Source: an uncultured Aquimarina sp. (GTDB taxonomy: Bacteria; Bacteroidota; Bacteroidia; Flavobacteriales; Flavobacteriaceae). Taken from it: 64,000 nt of DNA. A program made the position numbers and the translations under genes. The notes beneath the pieces are model-generated. The model made no database searches, was not told where the DNA came from, and saw only the letters and a list, made by a program, of their open reading frames with translations. Positions 1-8,862 of this stretch are shown here, piece after piece. How positions within the stretch are numbered: the stretch's first letter is position 1; every line of letters begins with the position of its first letter. The stretch is taken from assembly GCF_947496855.1 (NCBI RefSeq), contig NZ_CANMED010000007.1, positions 186,001-250,000 of the forward strand, in the 5' to 3' direction.

Positions 1-1149
1 AGGTTTAGTCAAAAAACCTAAACAAGTCACTCCGTAATAGGAGTAAGAAAACAGAGTAGAAAAAGCAAAGACAAGTACCATGATTATTACAACACCATCT
101 CCTATTCCATATGGCAAAACCGAATTAAATGCTTGTAGAGTTAACGAAATCCCATTATCATCAGAATATTGCCACACTCCTGTGGATAAAATCGCTAATG
201 CAGTTAATGTACAAACCAGCAACGTATCAATTGCCGGTCCTAGCATAGCCACTAAACCTTCTCTAATGGGTTCATTAGTTTTGGCTGTTCCATGCATCAT
301 CGGAGCAGTACCGATTCCCGCCTCATTAGAAAAAGCAGCTCGTTTTACACCAGTTTTAATTAGATGCCCTAAAGCACCACCTGCAGCAGCTTCACCTGAG
401 AAAGCATCAGAAAAAATCAAAACAAACATCTCGGGCAATTTATCAATTTGTAATATCAGAATCGTAAACACTGTGATGAAATATAAAACCACCATAATAG
501 GCACTAACCTACTTGCAACTAAACCGATTCTTTTAATTCCTCCAAGAATTACAAAAGATGCAATAACCGCTAGAACAAGACCAATATAGAGTTTATCACT
601 ATCGTTCCAATCTAAAACATCCACTAATGTTTGTGTAAGTTGATTTGCCGTAAACGCAGGTAATGTTCCTACCAATCCTGCTAATGCAAAGAAAACTGCT
701 AATGGTTTCCATCGTTTACCTAATCCTTCTGTTATTACATACATAGGGCCACTAAGTGTGGTTCCTTCTTCACTTTCTGATCGATACATTACAGACAACG
801 TACAGGTATAAAATTTAGTAGCCATGCCGATCAATGCACTGATCCACATCCAGAAAATAGCTCCTGGACCCCCCATAACCAATGCAATTGCTACTCCACT
901 TATATTACCCATCCCCACGGTTGCAGCAATTGCGGATGATAATGCCTGAAAATGACTTAATTGCCCTGGAGCATTTTCATTATCATATTTTCCTCTAAGG
1001 ATATCGATTGCGTGTCTGAAATATAAAAAAGGAGTGAAGCGAGAATATATTAGAAAAAATAGTCCGCCACCGATCAAAAGGATTAGTAAAGGCCAATCCC
1101 ATATCCAGGAACTAAATGCTGCAATTGCCGTTTCAAAGGTTTTAGTCAT
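1..1149 (-). CDS. Sodium:alanine symporter, AGCS family (3' end outside window)
   Basis: This strand reads open from an ATG at 1149 down to base 1, giving 383 codons without a stop. I translated it by hand. The product is a polytopic inner-membrane protein of the AGCS family, which imports alanine or glycine together with Na+. Recognisable family segments are an early SSAIAATVGMGNISGVA loop, a GGPGAIFWMW segment, and a later KRAAFSNEAGIGTAPMMHG segment. These are the conserved substrate- and Na+-binding loops of AGCS carriers. Family members are usually 450-550 residues, so about a quarter of the gene lies outside the window. The next gene upstream on the same strand starts 148 bases away, so it may have its own promoter. 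Substrate specificity cannot be read from the sequence. Confidence 0.9.
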   Translation of the reverse strand, partial: MTKTFETAIAAFSSWIWDWPLLILLIGGGLFFLIYSRFTPFLYFRHAIDILRGKYDNENAPGQLSHFQALSSAIAATVGMGNISGVAIALVMGGPGAIFWMWISALIGMATKFYTCTLSVMYRSESEEGTTLSGPMYVITEGLGKRWKPLAVFFALAGLVGTLPAFTANQLTQTLVDVLDWNDSDKLYIGLVLAVIASFVILGGIKRIGLVASRLVPIMVVLYFITVFTILILQIDKLPEMFVLIFSDAFSGEAAAGGALGHLIKTGVKRAAFSNEAGIGTAPMMHGTAKTNEPIREGLVAMLGPAIDTLLVCTLTALAILSTGVWQYSDDNGISLTLQAFNSVLPYGIGDGVVIIMVLVFAFSTLFSYSYYGVTCLGFLTKP

Positions 1150-1296
1150 ATCACTACATTGGATTGTATAAATGTAGTTAAAAAAGAAGTCTATAATTGG
1201 AAAAATGATTCTGTTTGCATCAGGGACACAATAAAACCATCATGTAAAGCGGATAGCTCGATCTTAATCGAAACGAAAAAGGCAAGCTCACAACTA

Positions 1297-1770
1297 CTAC
1301 CCTGGCGCCCTTATAAATCTAGGTTTGTCAACTCCCCTATCATACATCACAATACTACCGGCTACAGCAACATTAACACTTAACTCGGATGTAAACTTAA
1401 TTAAGAAATGTGATTTTTCTATAGCAGCTTTAGACAGACCATGATCTTCTGCTCCTAATAGATATACGCATCGTTTTGGGTGATTAAATGTTTCCAGTGC
1501 AACCGCTTTTTCTGTTAGTTCTACACCTACCAACATTGCTCCTTTGGGAAGGTGATCATAAAAATCCTGAAAAGTATCATAATGAAAGTAAGGCATTGAT
1601 TTTACAGCATTATGTGTATCACAAGCTTGTTTAGCATAACGATTACCGATCGTAAATATATAACTTGCTCTCATATTCTGAGCGGTTCTCCATAGAACTC
1701 CTAAATTCTCAGGCGTTTTTCCGTTTTGAATCCCAATACCAAAAAACTCATTTTCAAAATTATCAATCAT
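1297..1770 (-). CDS. SpoU/TrmH-family RNA 2'-O-methyltransferase
   Basis: This 157-residue cytoplasmic enzyme belongs to the SPOUT superfamily and should use S-adenosylmethionine to methylate a ribose 2'-OH in tRNA or rRNA. The three SpoU motifs are visible: an N-terminal NxGxxxRTAQ-like segment (NLGVLWRTAQNMRA), a central YLLGAEDHGLS segment, and a C-terminal SVNVAVAGSIVMYDR segment, which form the trefoil-knot cofactor site. The length fits the minimal single-domain forms, with no extra RNA-binding domain. The ATG follows an A/T-rich stretch, as usual in this phylum. The RNA target cannot be assigned, and neighbouring genes do not help. Confidence 0.88.
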   Translation of the reverse strand: MIDNFENEFFGIGIQNGKTPENLGVLWRTAQNMRASYIFTIGNRYAKQACDTHNAVKSMPYFHYDTFQDFYDHLPKGAMLVGVELTEKAVALETFNHPKRCVYLLGAEDHGLSKAAIEKSHFLIKFTSELSVNVAVAGSIVMYDRGVDKPRFIRAPG

Positions 1771-1905
1771 TTTACAAAAATATAAAGTGTATCATCCATT
1801 AACAATTAAAATTTTGAACACAAACTCTATCGAAGTATAAATAACAAAAAGACTTTTCAGAATATCACGCAAAATATTGTCATTTTTTTAAAACATTATG
1901 GATCT

Positions 1906-1938
1906 ACGAATTCTAAATTGATCCTAACGAATTCTAAA
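1906..1938 (+). promoter_or_regulatory. 21-bp-spaced direct repeat before the gene at 2007
   Basis: The 12-mer ACGAATTCTAAA occurs exactly twice, at 1906-1917 and 1927-1938. The copies are offset by 21 bases, two helical turns, and end 68 bases before the next start codon. Such spacing suits a protein binding one DNA face as a tandem dimer. No binder is known and the function is inferred. Confidence 0.35.
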
Positions 1939-2006
1939 ACCCAAACTTTTCAACTAGATTAAGTACATAAATTCGTACAAAATAATCAACCTCAAAATAT
2001 ACTGTT

Positions 2007-2573
2007 ATGAAAAAGATAATTGTTTTTTTCATCCTAATTATAGGATTTCAGTTTATGGAAGCACAAAGTTTTCAGAAAACGGAGAAGTACGCAGCAGTTA
2101 CTGAAATTAAAGAGAATGGGTCAGAACAACCAACTTGCATTGTTAATCTGACTCGTTTGGGGGGAATTTCAGAAAATTTAACTACTTTCTCTATCAATGA
2201 TATTGAGCTTTTTGAGGACATCTTTATCACCACCTTAGAGAACCCTGGTCTGGAAGGGATCTCTGAGGTGATTAAGATGGAAGTAGAATATCTGGCGTGT
2301 TGTGCTCAGGTAGAATCCTACTATTTTATGATTACTAATGATAATAAACTTGTTTCGCTTCCGCAGTTAACAAATGTATACTGCGAAAACTCGGACACTG
2401 ATTCTCAATATACATTTCCTAATCAAAAGTATGGTATAAAAGGTAACATACTAGAAACGGAAACTTTATATAAAGAAACATCAGAAATAAAATACGTAAA
2501 TCTAAAATTAAGTTTAACCTGGAATGACAACAAAGTTAATACTCCAAAGAATACAGCAATTACCAGCTACTAA
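2007..2573 (+). CDS. Secreted protein of unknown function
   Basis: I do not recognise this 188-residue protein. It starts with a clear signal peptide (MKKIIVFFILIIGFQFMEAQ, probable cleavage after AQ), so it should be exported. The mature part is mixed, acidic and rich in predicted beta strand. It has cysteines near residues 46, 108-109 and 128, including a CC pair, which could form disulfides in the periplasm. No lipobox and no C-terminal sorting domain are present. The gene stands alone, with 236 bases upstream holding a direct repeat and 281 bases downstream before a divergently unrelated sensor kinase. I can offer no function. Confidence 0.75.
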   Translation: MKKIIVFFILIIGFQFMEAQSFQKTEKYAAVTEIKENGSEQPTCIVNLTRLGGISENLTTFSINDIELFEDIFITTLENPGLEGISEVIKMEVEYLACCAQVESYYFMITNDNKLVSLPQLTNVYCENSDTDSQYTFPNQKYGIKGNILETETLYKETSEIKYVNLKLSLTWNDNKVNTPKNTAITSY

Positions 2574-2693
2574 TATTTTAAGTAGAGAGAAATATAATAT
2601 TTATTACTCCATCATATTATTATACTGCATTGTTCTATTTTTTTTCACAATTCTACTAAGTTTTAAGATTTTCTATTGAAAATATAAACCAAT

Positions 2694-2758
2694 GTATACG
2701 GCAGGCGCGTCCAATTATTTCCAATTGTTTTTCCCAAAAAAACTGCCTGCTTGTATAC
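2694..2758. repeat. Imperfect inverted repeat upstream of sensor kinase gene
   Basis: The arms are GTATACGGCAGGC at 2694-2706 and GCCTGCTTGTATAC at 2745-2758, separated by 38 bases containing two CCAATT repeats. The flanks are more GC-rich than the surrounding A/T-rich spacer. It could be an operator, or a remnant of a small repeated element. No transposase is near. Confidence 0.4.
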
Positions 2759-2827
2759 GGTTTTACAAAACACATCTTTTTTATCTAAGTATTTAATGGG
2801 TTTACAAAACAAAAAAATCAGTTTGAT

Positions 2828-2835
2828 TATATTTG
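2828..2835 (+). promoter_or_regulatory. Possible TAnnTTTG -7 element for the sensor kinase
   Basis: TATATTTG matches the Bacteroidota -7 consensus TAnnTTTG and lies 19 bases before the start codon. I do not see a convincing TTTG at the usual -33 distance, so this is a weak call. Confidence 0.3.
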
Positions 2836-2854
2836 TTATCAAACATTAGTTTTT

Positions 2855-5800
2855 ATGAGCCCCAATCACTTTTCTTATTTACTCCTTATTTTTGTTATCT
2901 GGATAAATTCTATCTATCTATTATCTGCGCAGAATAATGGCCTAAGAGCATATACATTAGAAGATGGGCTTCCTCAATCACAAGTATATGATATCATACA
3001 GGACGATATCGGTTATTTATGGCTAGGAACTCGAGGTGGAGGTATAAGCAGGTTTAATGGTGAAGAATTTAAAACATGGAATGAAGATGATGGACTATTG
3101 TCTAACTATATTCATTCTTTGAATTTTGCCAATGATAGTTTATTTATTGGAACCAGAAGAGGGCTTTCTATTAAAACAAAAAAAAAATTCCTCAATTTTG
3201 AAGGATTACAGATTAATAAAATATTTAGAATCCACAATAAAATCTATCTTGCTACCAACGTTGGGATTCATATATATACCAAAACTTCAGGCTTAAAAAA
3301 AATACAATTAGATCCCAAAATCAATACTAGTATTGTAAATGATATCGTATTTGATGGCAAATTATTCTGGGTTGCTACCAACAAAGGACTCTGGAAACTA
3401 AACAAAATTGATAAAGATGCTAGTATTATGGTAAGACATAGTGCTTATAATTTTACTGCAGCACTATATTACAAAACAAAAGTATTTGCGGCTGCCATAA
3501 ATCAAGGAGTATTAGTTTTAAACACTAACGCAAAAAGCTATGGAAATAAATGGATACAAGAACCATTGAGCGTTAATGATATTTCTATTCTAGATACAGA
3601 ATTATGGTTTTCTACAAACAATGCAGGAATCACCGTTTTAGATGCCACTAATTACAGATTGAAGAAAAAAATAAATCGTAAAAATGGTCTGGCAGTTTCT
3701 AATATTAGAAAAAGCATTTTAGACCGTCAATCCAACATATGGATTGCTACATCAGGAGGAGGGTTTTATAAATATTCTCAAAACAATTTTACGCACTACA
3801 ATCAAGATACCGGATTAAAGGGAAATAGAGTGTACGCAGTTCACTCATTAAATGATGAAATTTGGGCGTCTAACTCGGAGTCAGGACTTATAAAAATAAA
3901 TAGTACAGGAATACACCAAATTAAACAAGATAAGAGATTATCTGAAGTAAAAATCAAAAGTATTACTGGCGATAACAGAGGGAATATCTGGGCAGGTACA
4001 GAAGGGAGAGGTATTTTATTAAAAGAAATTAAGCTTAAAGATAGTATCATAGTTACTAATAGAAGTTCTAAAAACCCTACAAAAGACACAATTTCTAAAA
4101 AAGTAATTAAGAACTATATCATCAACAAAAAACGTGGACTATCAGATAATTGGGTGAGATCGATACATATCTCTAATGATACTATTTGGGCAGCTACGTA
4201 TTCTTCTGGAATAACAAGATTTAAATATGATTATAAAAAACATAAAGTAAGATCCATACGAAGGTTCTCCAAAAAAAGAGGGATAAAAGACCTAGAAATC
4301 AAACATATGACTTCTGACGGGAAAGATAAAATATGGTATTCTACAGAAAATGGAAGCATTGGATTTATTAAAAAAAATAAAGTCACACATCATAGTAATG
4401 TCCTAGGTCAAAAAATCGCAATTAATTCTTTCGTTTTTAATGATAATAAGCTCTACCTCGGAACTGCGGGACAAGGAATATGGTGGAGCAGCTTGGAAGG
4501 AGACCTTTCTTTTAAAAAATTAAATGGAGAAAAGAATTTATATTCCAACAACATTTATCAAATGATTTTTGATAACGAGGAGAATTTATGGGTTGGAACC
4601 GAACGTGGTGTAGATCGTATAGAGATTAATCTTCTCAACCAAATCAAAGATGTTCTTCATTTTGGAAGAAATGATGGTTTTTTAGGAATCGAAACCTGTC
4701 TTAATGCAATTACAAAAGATACAGAAGGCAACTTATGGTTTGGTGCCATTTATGGATTAACTAAATATGAACCGGGAGAAATTGGTAAAGCCACCATTAA
4801 ACCAGAGGTACACTTCGAAAATGTAGAAATAGCCTACCAGACGCTGGATTCTATCAATCCGGATATATGGGCTAAAAATGACAATGTTTTACAATTAACT
4901 CCAGAACAAACTGAATTATCTTTTAGTTATAAAACCATAGATCTTGATCATCCTAATGATATAGAATATCGTTATAAATTGAATAATACTGCCTGGAGTC
5001 CGTGGTCTTCAGAAAAAAAACAAAACCTGGCAGGATTAGCCTATGGCCCCCATTCGTTCTCTGCTCAATCCAGAAATTATCGATGGGAAGAAAGCCAGCC
5101 TATTACTTTCAAAATATTTATTGATAGCCCTATTTATGAAAAGTTTTGGTTTCAACTCACTATGCTTGGAGTTTTACTTTTGGCATTGACAATTATTACT
5201 TTGTTATATATTAGAAAAGAAAAAAGAAAAAATACCGAAGAACGAGAGAAGCTACAAATGCAAAATCATTTACTCTCTTTAGAACATAAAGCATTGCAGC
5301 TACAAATGAACCCTCATTTTATTTTTAATGTTCTAAATGGTATTAAAGCTATGGGAACCAGCAACCCGACTAAAATGAACAGTACTATCAATACCTTTGC
5401 TACACTTCTTAGAGAAACGCTATATAATTCTAGAAAAGATCACATTACACTTGATCAGGAAATGAAGACGCTAAAAAACTATATAGAAGTAGAAAAACTA
5501 ATGGCCAATAAACCTTTTGAGTACACAATTTCTATAGATTCAGAATTTGATCCAGAAGAAGTTTTGATCCCACCGATGCTTATTCAACCTTTTGTCGAAA
5601 ACGCAATACGACATGGTATCTTGAAAGGAAATAGAGATGGAAAACTAAAAGTATTTTTTGATACTGATGAAGAATTCTTACATTGTAAAATATTAGATAA
5701 TGGATTGGGTATTTTTCAATCTCAAAAAGCGAAAACCAAAACTGATCATCAATCCATGGCCCTTACGGTAACTAGAGAAAGATTAGAATCAATCTCAGGA

Positions 5801-5896
5801 AAAGATGTGCTACAGATAAAAGAAATTCTGGAAGAAGATGCTACTGTAGCAGGCACCGAAATATCGTTCAGAATACCATTATTAACGGACTATTAA
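2855..5896 (+). CDS. Propeller-type (Reg_prop/Y_Y_Y) LytS-like sensor histidine kinase
   Basis: This is a membrane sensor kinase of 1013 residues. A signal peptide (about residues 1-25) leads into a long periplasmic part with many Reg_prop propeller repeats of the form DxxGxLWxGTxxGG (for example DDIGYLWLGTRGGG and NEENLWVGTERG). A Y_Y_Y domain lies near 687-743 and one membrane helix near 763-785. The cytoplasmic end is a LytS/His_kinase domain: QMNPHFIFNVLNG contains the phospho-accepting His821, the N-box FVENAIRHG is near 912, and a DNGLGI G-box follows. Unlike the Bacteroides hybrid two-component proteins of similar ectodomain, it has no receiver or AraC domain. The response regulator gene begins 8 bases downstream and is surely its partner. 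The ligand is unknown. Confidence 0.92.
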   Translation: MSPNHFSYLLLIFVIWINSIYLLSAQNNGLRAYTLEDGLPQSQVYDIIQDDIGYLWLGTRGGGISRFNGEEFKTWNEDDGLLSNYIHSLNFANDSLFIGTRRGLSIKTKKKFLNFEGLQINKIFRIHNKIYLATNVGIHIYTKTSGLKKIQLDPKINTSIVNDIVFDGKLFWVATNKGLWKLNKIDKDASIMVRHSAYNFTAALYYKTKVFAAAINQGVLVLNTNAKSYGNKWIQEPLSVNDISILDTELWFSTNNAGITVLDATNYRLKKKINRKNGLAVSNIRKSILDRQSNIWIATSGGGFYKYSQNNFTHYNQDTGLKGNRVYAVHSLNDEIWASNSESGLIKINSTGIHQIKQDKRLSEVKIKSITGDNRGNIWAGTEGRGILLKEIKLKDSIIVTNRSSKNPTKDTISKKVIKNYIINKKRGLSDNWVRSIHISNDTIWAATYSSGITRFKYDYKKHKVRSIRRFSKKRGIKDLEIKHMTSDGKDKIWYSTENGSIGFIKKNKVTHHSNVLGQKIAINSFVFNDNKLYLGTAGQGIWWSSLEGDLSFKKLNGEKNLYSNNIYQMIFDNEENLWVGTERGVDRIEINLLNQIKDVLHFGRNDGFLGIETCLNAITKDTEGNLWFGAIYGLTKYEPGEIGKATIKPEVHFENVEIAYQTLDSINPDIWAKNDNVLQLTPEQTELSFSYKTIDLDHPNDIEYRYKLNNTAWSPWSSEKKQNLAGLAYGPHSFSAQSRNYRWEESQPITFKIFIDSPIYEKFWFQLTMLGVLLLALTIITLLYIRKEKRKNTEEREKLQMQNHLLSLEHKALQLQMNPHFIFNVLNGIKAMGTSNPTKMNSTINTFATLLRETLYNSRKDHITLDQEMKTLKNYIEVEKLMANKPFEYTISIDSEFDPEEVLIPPMLIQPFVENAIRHGILKGNRDGKLKVFFDTDEEFLHCKILDNGLGIFQSQKAKTKTDHQSMALTVTRERLESISGKDVLQIKEILEEDATVAGTEISFRIPLLTDY

Positions 5897-5904
5897 TAAC
5901 CACT

Positions 5905-6654
5905 ATGCTAACAGCTATTATTGTAGAAGATATGCCAGATGCCCTTCAACTCCTAAAAAGTGATCTGGAAACAAACCATCCTGAAATAAAAATTATTGAT
6001 ACCGCTCGAAGCGTTGTTGAAGCAGCAAAAGCTTTACGAACTAATGAACCGGATATACTATTCCTAGATATTATGCTTGGTGATGGAACTGGATTTGATG
6101 TATTGGAAATATTTCCGGAATTAAAATCCAAAATTATTTTTGTTACTGCGAGTGATGAATATGCAATCAGAGCTTTTAAATTTGCAGCCATAGATTATGT
6201 CCTAAAACCATACTCTAATGAAGAATTAGCACAAGCTGTGAGTAAAGCGAAGCAACAAATCCAACCTAATAAAGAGCGTCTGGATATACTTAAAGAAACA
6301 TTGTCTGCTCCGGAACAAAAGCCTGATAAAATATCCTTACACACTTTAGATAAGATTATTATTGTAAGCCTTGATGATATTGTTCGTTGTGAATCTGATA
6401 GTAATAACACTATCTTTTATCTACAAGATGGTCAAAAAGTTTTTGTGACTAAGACTTTAAAGTACTTTGCTGATATGCTTAAAAATTATCAGTTTTTGCG
6501 AGTTCATCAAAGTCATTTAATCAACCTACAGTGCATCAGTGCTTTTATAAAAGCTGATGGTGGTTATCTTATGCTGAAAAATGGTGAAAATGTACCTGTT
6601 TCTGTTCGTAAAAAAGTTGAAGTTATGGAAATTCTGGATAGTATGCATAGATAA
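5905..6654 (+). CDS. LytTR-family response regulator
   Basis: This 249-residue DNA-binding regulator has a CheY-like receiver (about 1-120) with the acidic pocket near VEDM, the phospho-acceptor Asp55 in FLDIMLGDG, and the conserved lysine in VLKPYSN. A LytTR domain (about 145-245) follows, with the typical FLRVHQSHLINL and VPVSVRKK segments. LytTR proteins bind paired direct repeats about ten bases apart. It follows its kinase by 8 bases, so they form an operon and a cognate pair. A hairpin terminator follows 27 bases after the stop. Confidence 0.93.
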   Translation: MLTAIIVEDMPDALQLLKSDLETNHPEIKIIDTARSVVEAAKALRTNEPDILFLDIMLGDGTGFDVLEIFPELKSKIIFVTASDEYAIRAFKFAAIDYVLKPYSNEELAQAVSKAKQQIQPNKERLDILKETLSAPEQKPDKISLHTLDKIIIVSLDDIVRCESDSNNTIFYLQDGQKVFVTKTLKYFADMLKNYQFLRVHQSHLINLQCISAFIKADGGYLMLKNGENVPVSVRKKVEVMEILDSMHR

Positions 6655-6681
6655 AACTAAACACTAAAATATTCATATAAA

Positions 6682-6715
6682 AACCACTTAATTTTTCTTA
6701 TTGAGTGGTTTTTTA
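6682..6715 (+). terminator. Rho-independent terminator after the kinase/LytTR pair
   Basis: A 10-bp stem pairs AACCACTTAA at 6682-6691 with TTGAGTGGTT at 6701-6710 (one G-U pair). A nine-base loop separates the arms and a T-run follows. Confidence 0.8.
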
Positions 6716-6878
6716 GTCTATTTTAGATACAAACATTGTTATAAAAACTGAATAAATATTTTTAAAATTATCTTCTTACCAAAGTCAAAAAATCAGATCC
6801 AAAAGATTATTTTATCGTAATAATTATCTTGTAAAGATTTTTAAATTATACTACATTGTAAGAACACAAAACACTAAT

Positions 6879-7946
6879 ATGGGAAATAACACATTATCAC
6901 CTGCAGATAAACAGTCAGGCCTAGTTCCTGGAACAGTAGTTTACACAGGCGATAAATCGACTGGTGATTTGTTTATCGAAGTTTTTGATTACGATAAAAA
7001 TTCTTTCGAAGAAAAAGAACTAAATAAAATAGAAGAAGCATTTTCTTATGTTGAAACTGAACCTGTAACTTGGATAAATGTTAATGGTATTAATCATATA
7101 GAGGCCATTGAGAAAATAGGTAATCATTATAATTTACATCCGCTAATTCTCGAGGATATTGCCAATACACAACAACGCCCTAAGATTGATGAATATGACG
7201 AATATCTTTTTGTGGTTCTTAAAATGCTTTATTTTGATAAGGAAGGAAAATTAGCGATCGAGCATATTAGTTTTGTCCTAGGTAGTAATTATGTTATATC
7301 TTTTCAGGAATCCGATGGTGATGTTTTTGACTCCATAAGGAATCGTATAAGAACAGGCAAAGGCAGATTGCGAACTATGGGACCTGATTACTTGTTATAT
7401 GCACTCATGGATGCTGTGGTAGATAATTATTTCAATCTGATTGAAGTAATGGGAGAAAAAATAGAAGAGCTAGAAGATGATTTATTTGAAGAAAAACCTA
7501 ATGATAATATCACCTATGATATACAAAGTCAAAAAAGAGAAATTTTAAAAATAAGAAGAGCCGTATTCCCTCTTAGAGAAGTAGTTAACAGAATAGAAAA
7601 AAGTGATCACCTATTGATAACTGATAAAACACAGTTTTATCTTAGGGATCTATACGATCATATCATTCAAGTTTCAGAAAGTATCGATATCTATCGGGAA
7701 ATGATTTGGGGATTAATGGATATGTATATGACTACTATCAGCAACAAAATGAACGAAGTAATGAAAGTGCTTACCATCATAGCTTCTATATTTATTCCAT
7801 TAACCTTTCTGGCAGGAATTTATGGAATGAATTTTGAAAATATCCCTGAGTTAAAATATAAATATGGATACTATGTGCTTTGGGGCGCTATGATTCTTAT
7901 TTTCTTTGGATTACTTTATTACTTTAAAAAGAAAAAGTGGTTATAA
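6879..7946 (+). CDS. corA: CorA family Mg2+/Co2+ transporter
   Basis: This 355-residue protein has a large acidic N-terminal cytoplasmic domain and two C-terminal membrane helices, the CorA layout. The signature YGMNFENIPE (GMN motif) follows the first helix at about residue 313, and the protein ends with a short basic tail (FKKKKWL). CorA pentamers let Mg2+, and sometimes Co2+ or Ni2+, into the cell along the electrochemical gradient, gated by intracellular Mg2+. The gene stands alone and is closed by a strong hairpin shared with a convergent gene. I see no M-box-like RNA before the start. Confidence 0.94.
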   Translation: MGNNTLSPADKQSGLVPGTVVYTGDKSTGDLFIEVFDYDKNSFEEKELNKIEEAFSYVETEPVTWINVNGINHIEAIEKIGNHYNLHPLILEDIANTQQRPKIDEYDEYLFVVLKMLYFDKEGKLAIEHISFVLGSNYVISFQESDGDVFDSIRNRIRTGKGRLRTMGPDYLLYALMDAVVDNYFNLIEVMGEKIEELEDDLFEEKPNDNITYDIQSQKREILKIRRAVFPLREVVNRIEKSDHLLITDKTQFYLRDLYDHIIQVSESIDIYREMIWGLMDMYMTTISNKMNEVMKVLTIIASIFIPLTFLAGIYGMNFENIPELKYKYGYYVLWGAMILIFFGLLYYFKKKKWL

Positions 7947-7975
7947 GAATCATTTTATTTTTTACAATAAAAAAT

Positions 7976-8005
7976 AAAAATGCCTACACTCTTGTAGGCA
8001 TTTTT
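7976..8005. terminator. Bidirectional terminator between corA and the convergent small gene
   Basis: TGCCTACA at 7981-7988 and TGTAGGCA at 7993-8000 form a perfect 8-bp stem. It is flanked by A5 on the left and T5 on the right, so it can work on both strands. Confidence 0.88.
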
Positions 8006-8061
8006 ATTAGTTGAGCTTGTGTAATAAAAAATTGGATAGTTAATTTTTTACTTCTTAAATT

Positions 8062-8460
8062 TTAGTTTATAAGTTTCAGCTTTGTGATTGTTCTTTTAAC
8101 GAACTCCTGTTTATCACCATCTTCATCTACTTCATTTTCATATTCAAAAGCAAAAGTTATTTCAAACTTTTTACCTACAAACTTCTTACCCTTCAAATCA
8201 TACATTGTCAGAATTTCTGGAGCTATGACATTAAAAAACATTGAGTCATCTTCGTTATCTTCATTTTTATAGTTGAAGCTATAAACATCATCTTCAAATC
8301 CATCAAAAGTTCCATTAAAGGTTTTAATACCTGCTGCCACAATTTCTTCTACCACTTCTTCAACTTCCTCTTCTTCCTCCTCTTCTTCTTGTGCAATAGC
8401 TGCAACGTTACATAAAAATAATGCCATCATCATTAATACTAGAATTTTTAAATCTTTCAT
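8062..8460 (-). CDS. Small acidic secreted protein with a poly-Glu tract
   Basis: This 132-residue protein has a signal peptide (about 1-23, ending IAQ). A run of eight glutamates and more acidic residues follow before a folded-looking C-terminal part of about 85 residues. That part (GTFDGFEDDVYSF to ITKLKLIN) aligns by eye with the whole 84-residue protein at 8863-9117. Shared positions include GT(F/Y), YDLK, a KxFEIT core and a final IxKLxL, so the two are paralogs, one exported and one apparently cytoplasmic. The repeated acidic codons could slip during replication. The family is unknown to me. Confidence 0.75.
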   Translation of the reverse strand: MKDLKILVLMMMALFLCNVAAIAQEEEEEEEEVEEVVEEIVAAGIKTFNGTFDGFEDDVYSFNYKNEDNEDDSMFFNVIAPEILTMYDLKGKKFVGKKFEITFAFEYENEVDEDGDKQEFVKRTITKLKLIN

Positions 8461-8862
8461 CTTGTTTACTATTTAAGTGGATACTTATTTTCTTATTAAT
8501 TCTATTTGTTATATTAATTTAGACACGAACCTGTTTAAAAAGTCACTCTTAAATTTTCAAAATAATTTTAAAATAAATAAGATATTTTTCACCTTCATTA
8601 TTTCACTTAGCCGAAACTGAAAAAAAATTAATCCTCAAGATCTAACTATAAAGAGAAATTAACCTTATTTGTTCGTGTTTCGAATTTATTCCAAATTATT
8701 TTGACATATGAATTAGTGCACTAAGTCCGGCCCTTTTACTAAATAATCTATTAGTTATTTATACGTGATCAATTGGTCTAATGACTATACTCTGTTTCAG
8801 TATTCTGACACATTAATTTATTTCAGGTTACGCAAATTTTAAAGTTTAATATTATAATTTTT
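8461..8862. other. 402-base spacer, nothing coding seen
   Basis: Very A/T-rich. I see no convincing gene. Its only notable content is the orphan 28-base copy of another gene's 3' end at 8693-8720. Confidence 0.5.
8693..8720 (-). repeat. Orphan 28-bp copy of the 3' end of the M14 deacylase gene
   Basis: These 28 bases are identical to 15369-15396. At the other site they encode the last seven residues (ALIHMSK) and the stop of the RimK-associated deacylase gene at 15372-16346. Here the reading frame is not attached to any gene, and the identity stops abruptly on the upstream side. It looks like a scar of a past duplication or rearrangement. Confidence 0.7.

Noticed and set aside
80..589. A 169-codon open frame on the plus strand
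   Set aside because: It is the antisense shadow of the AGCS symporter, whose minus-strand product has clear family motifs.
2694..2758. Terminal inverted repeats of a mobile element
   Set aside because: The arms are only 65 bases apart and no transposase or target duplication is present.
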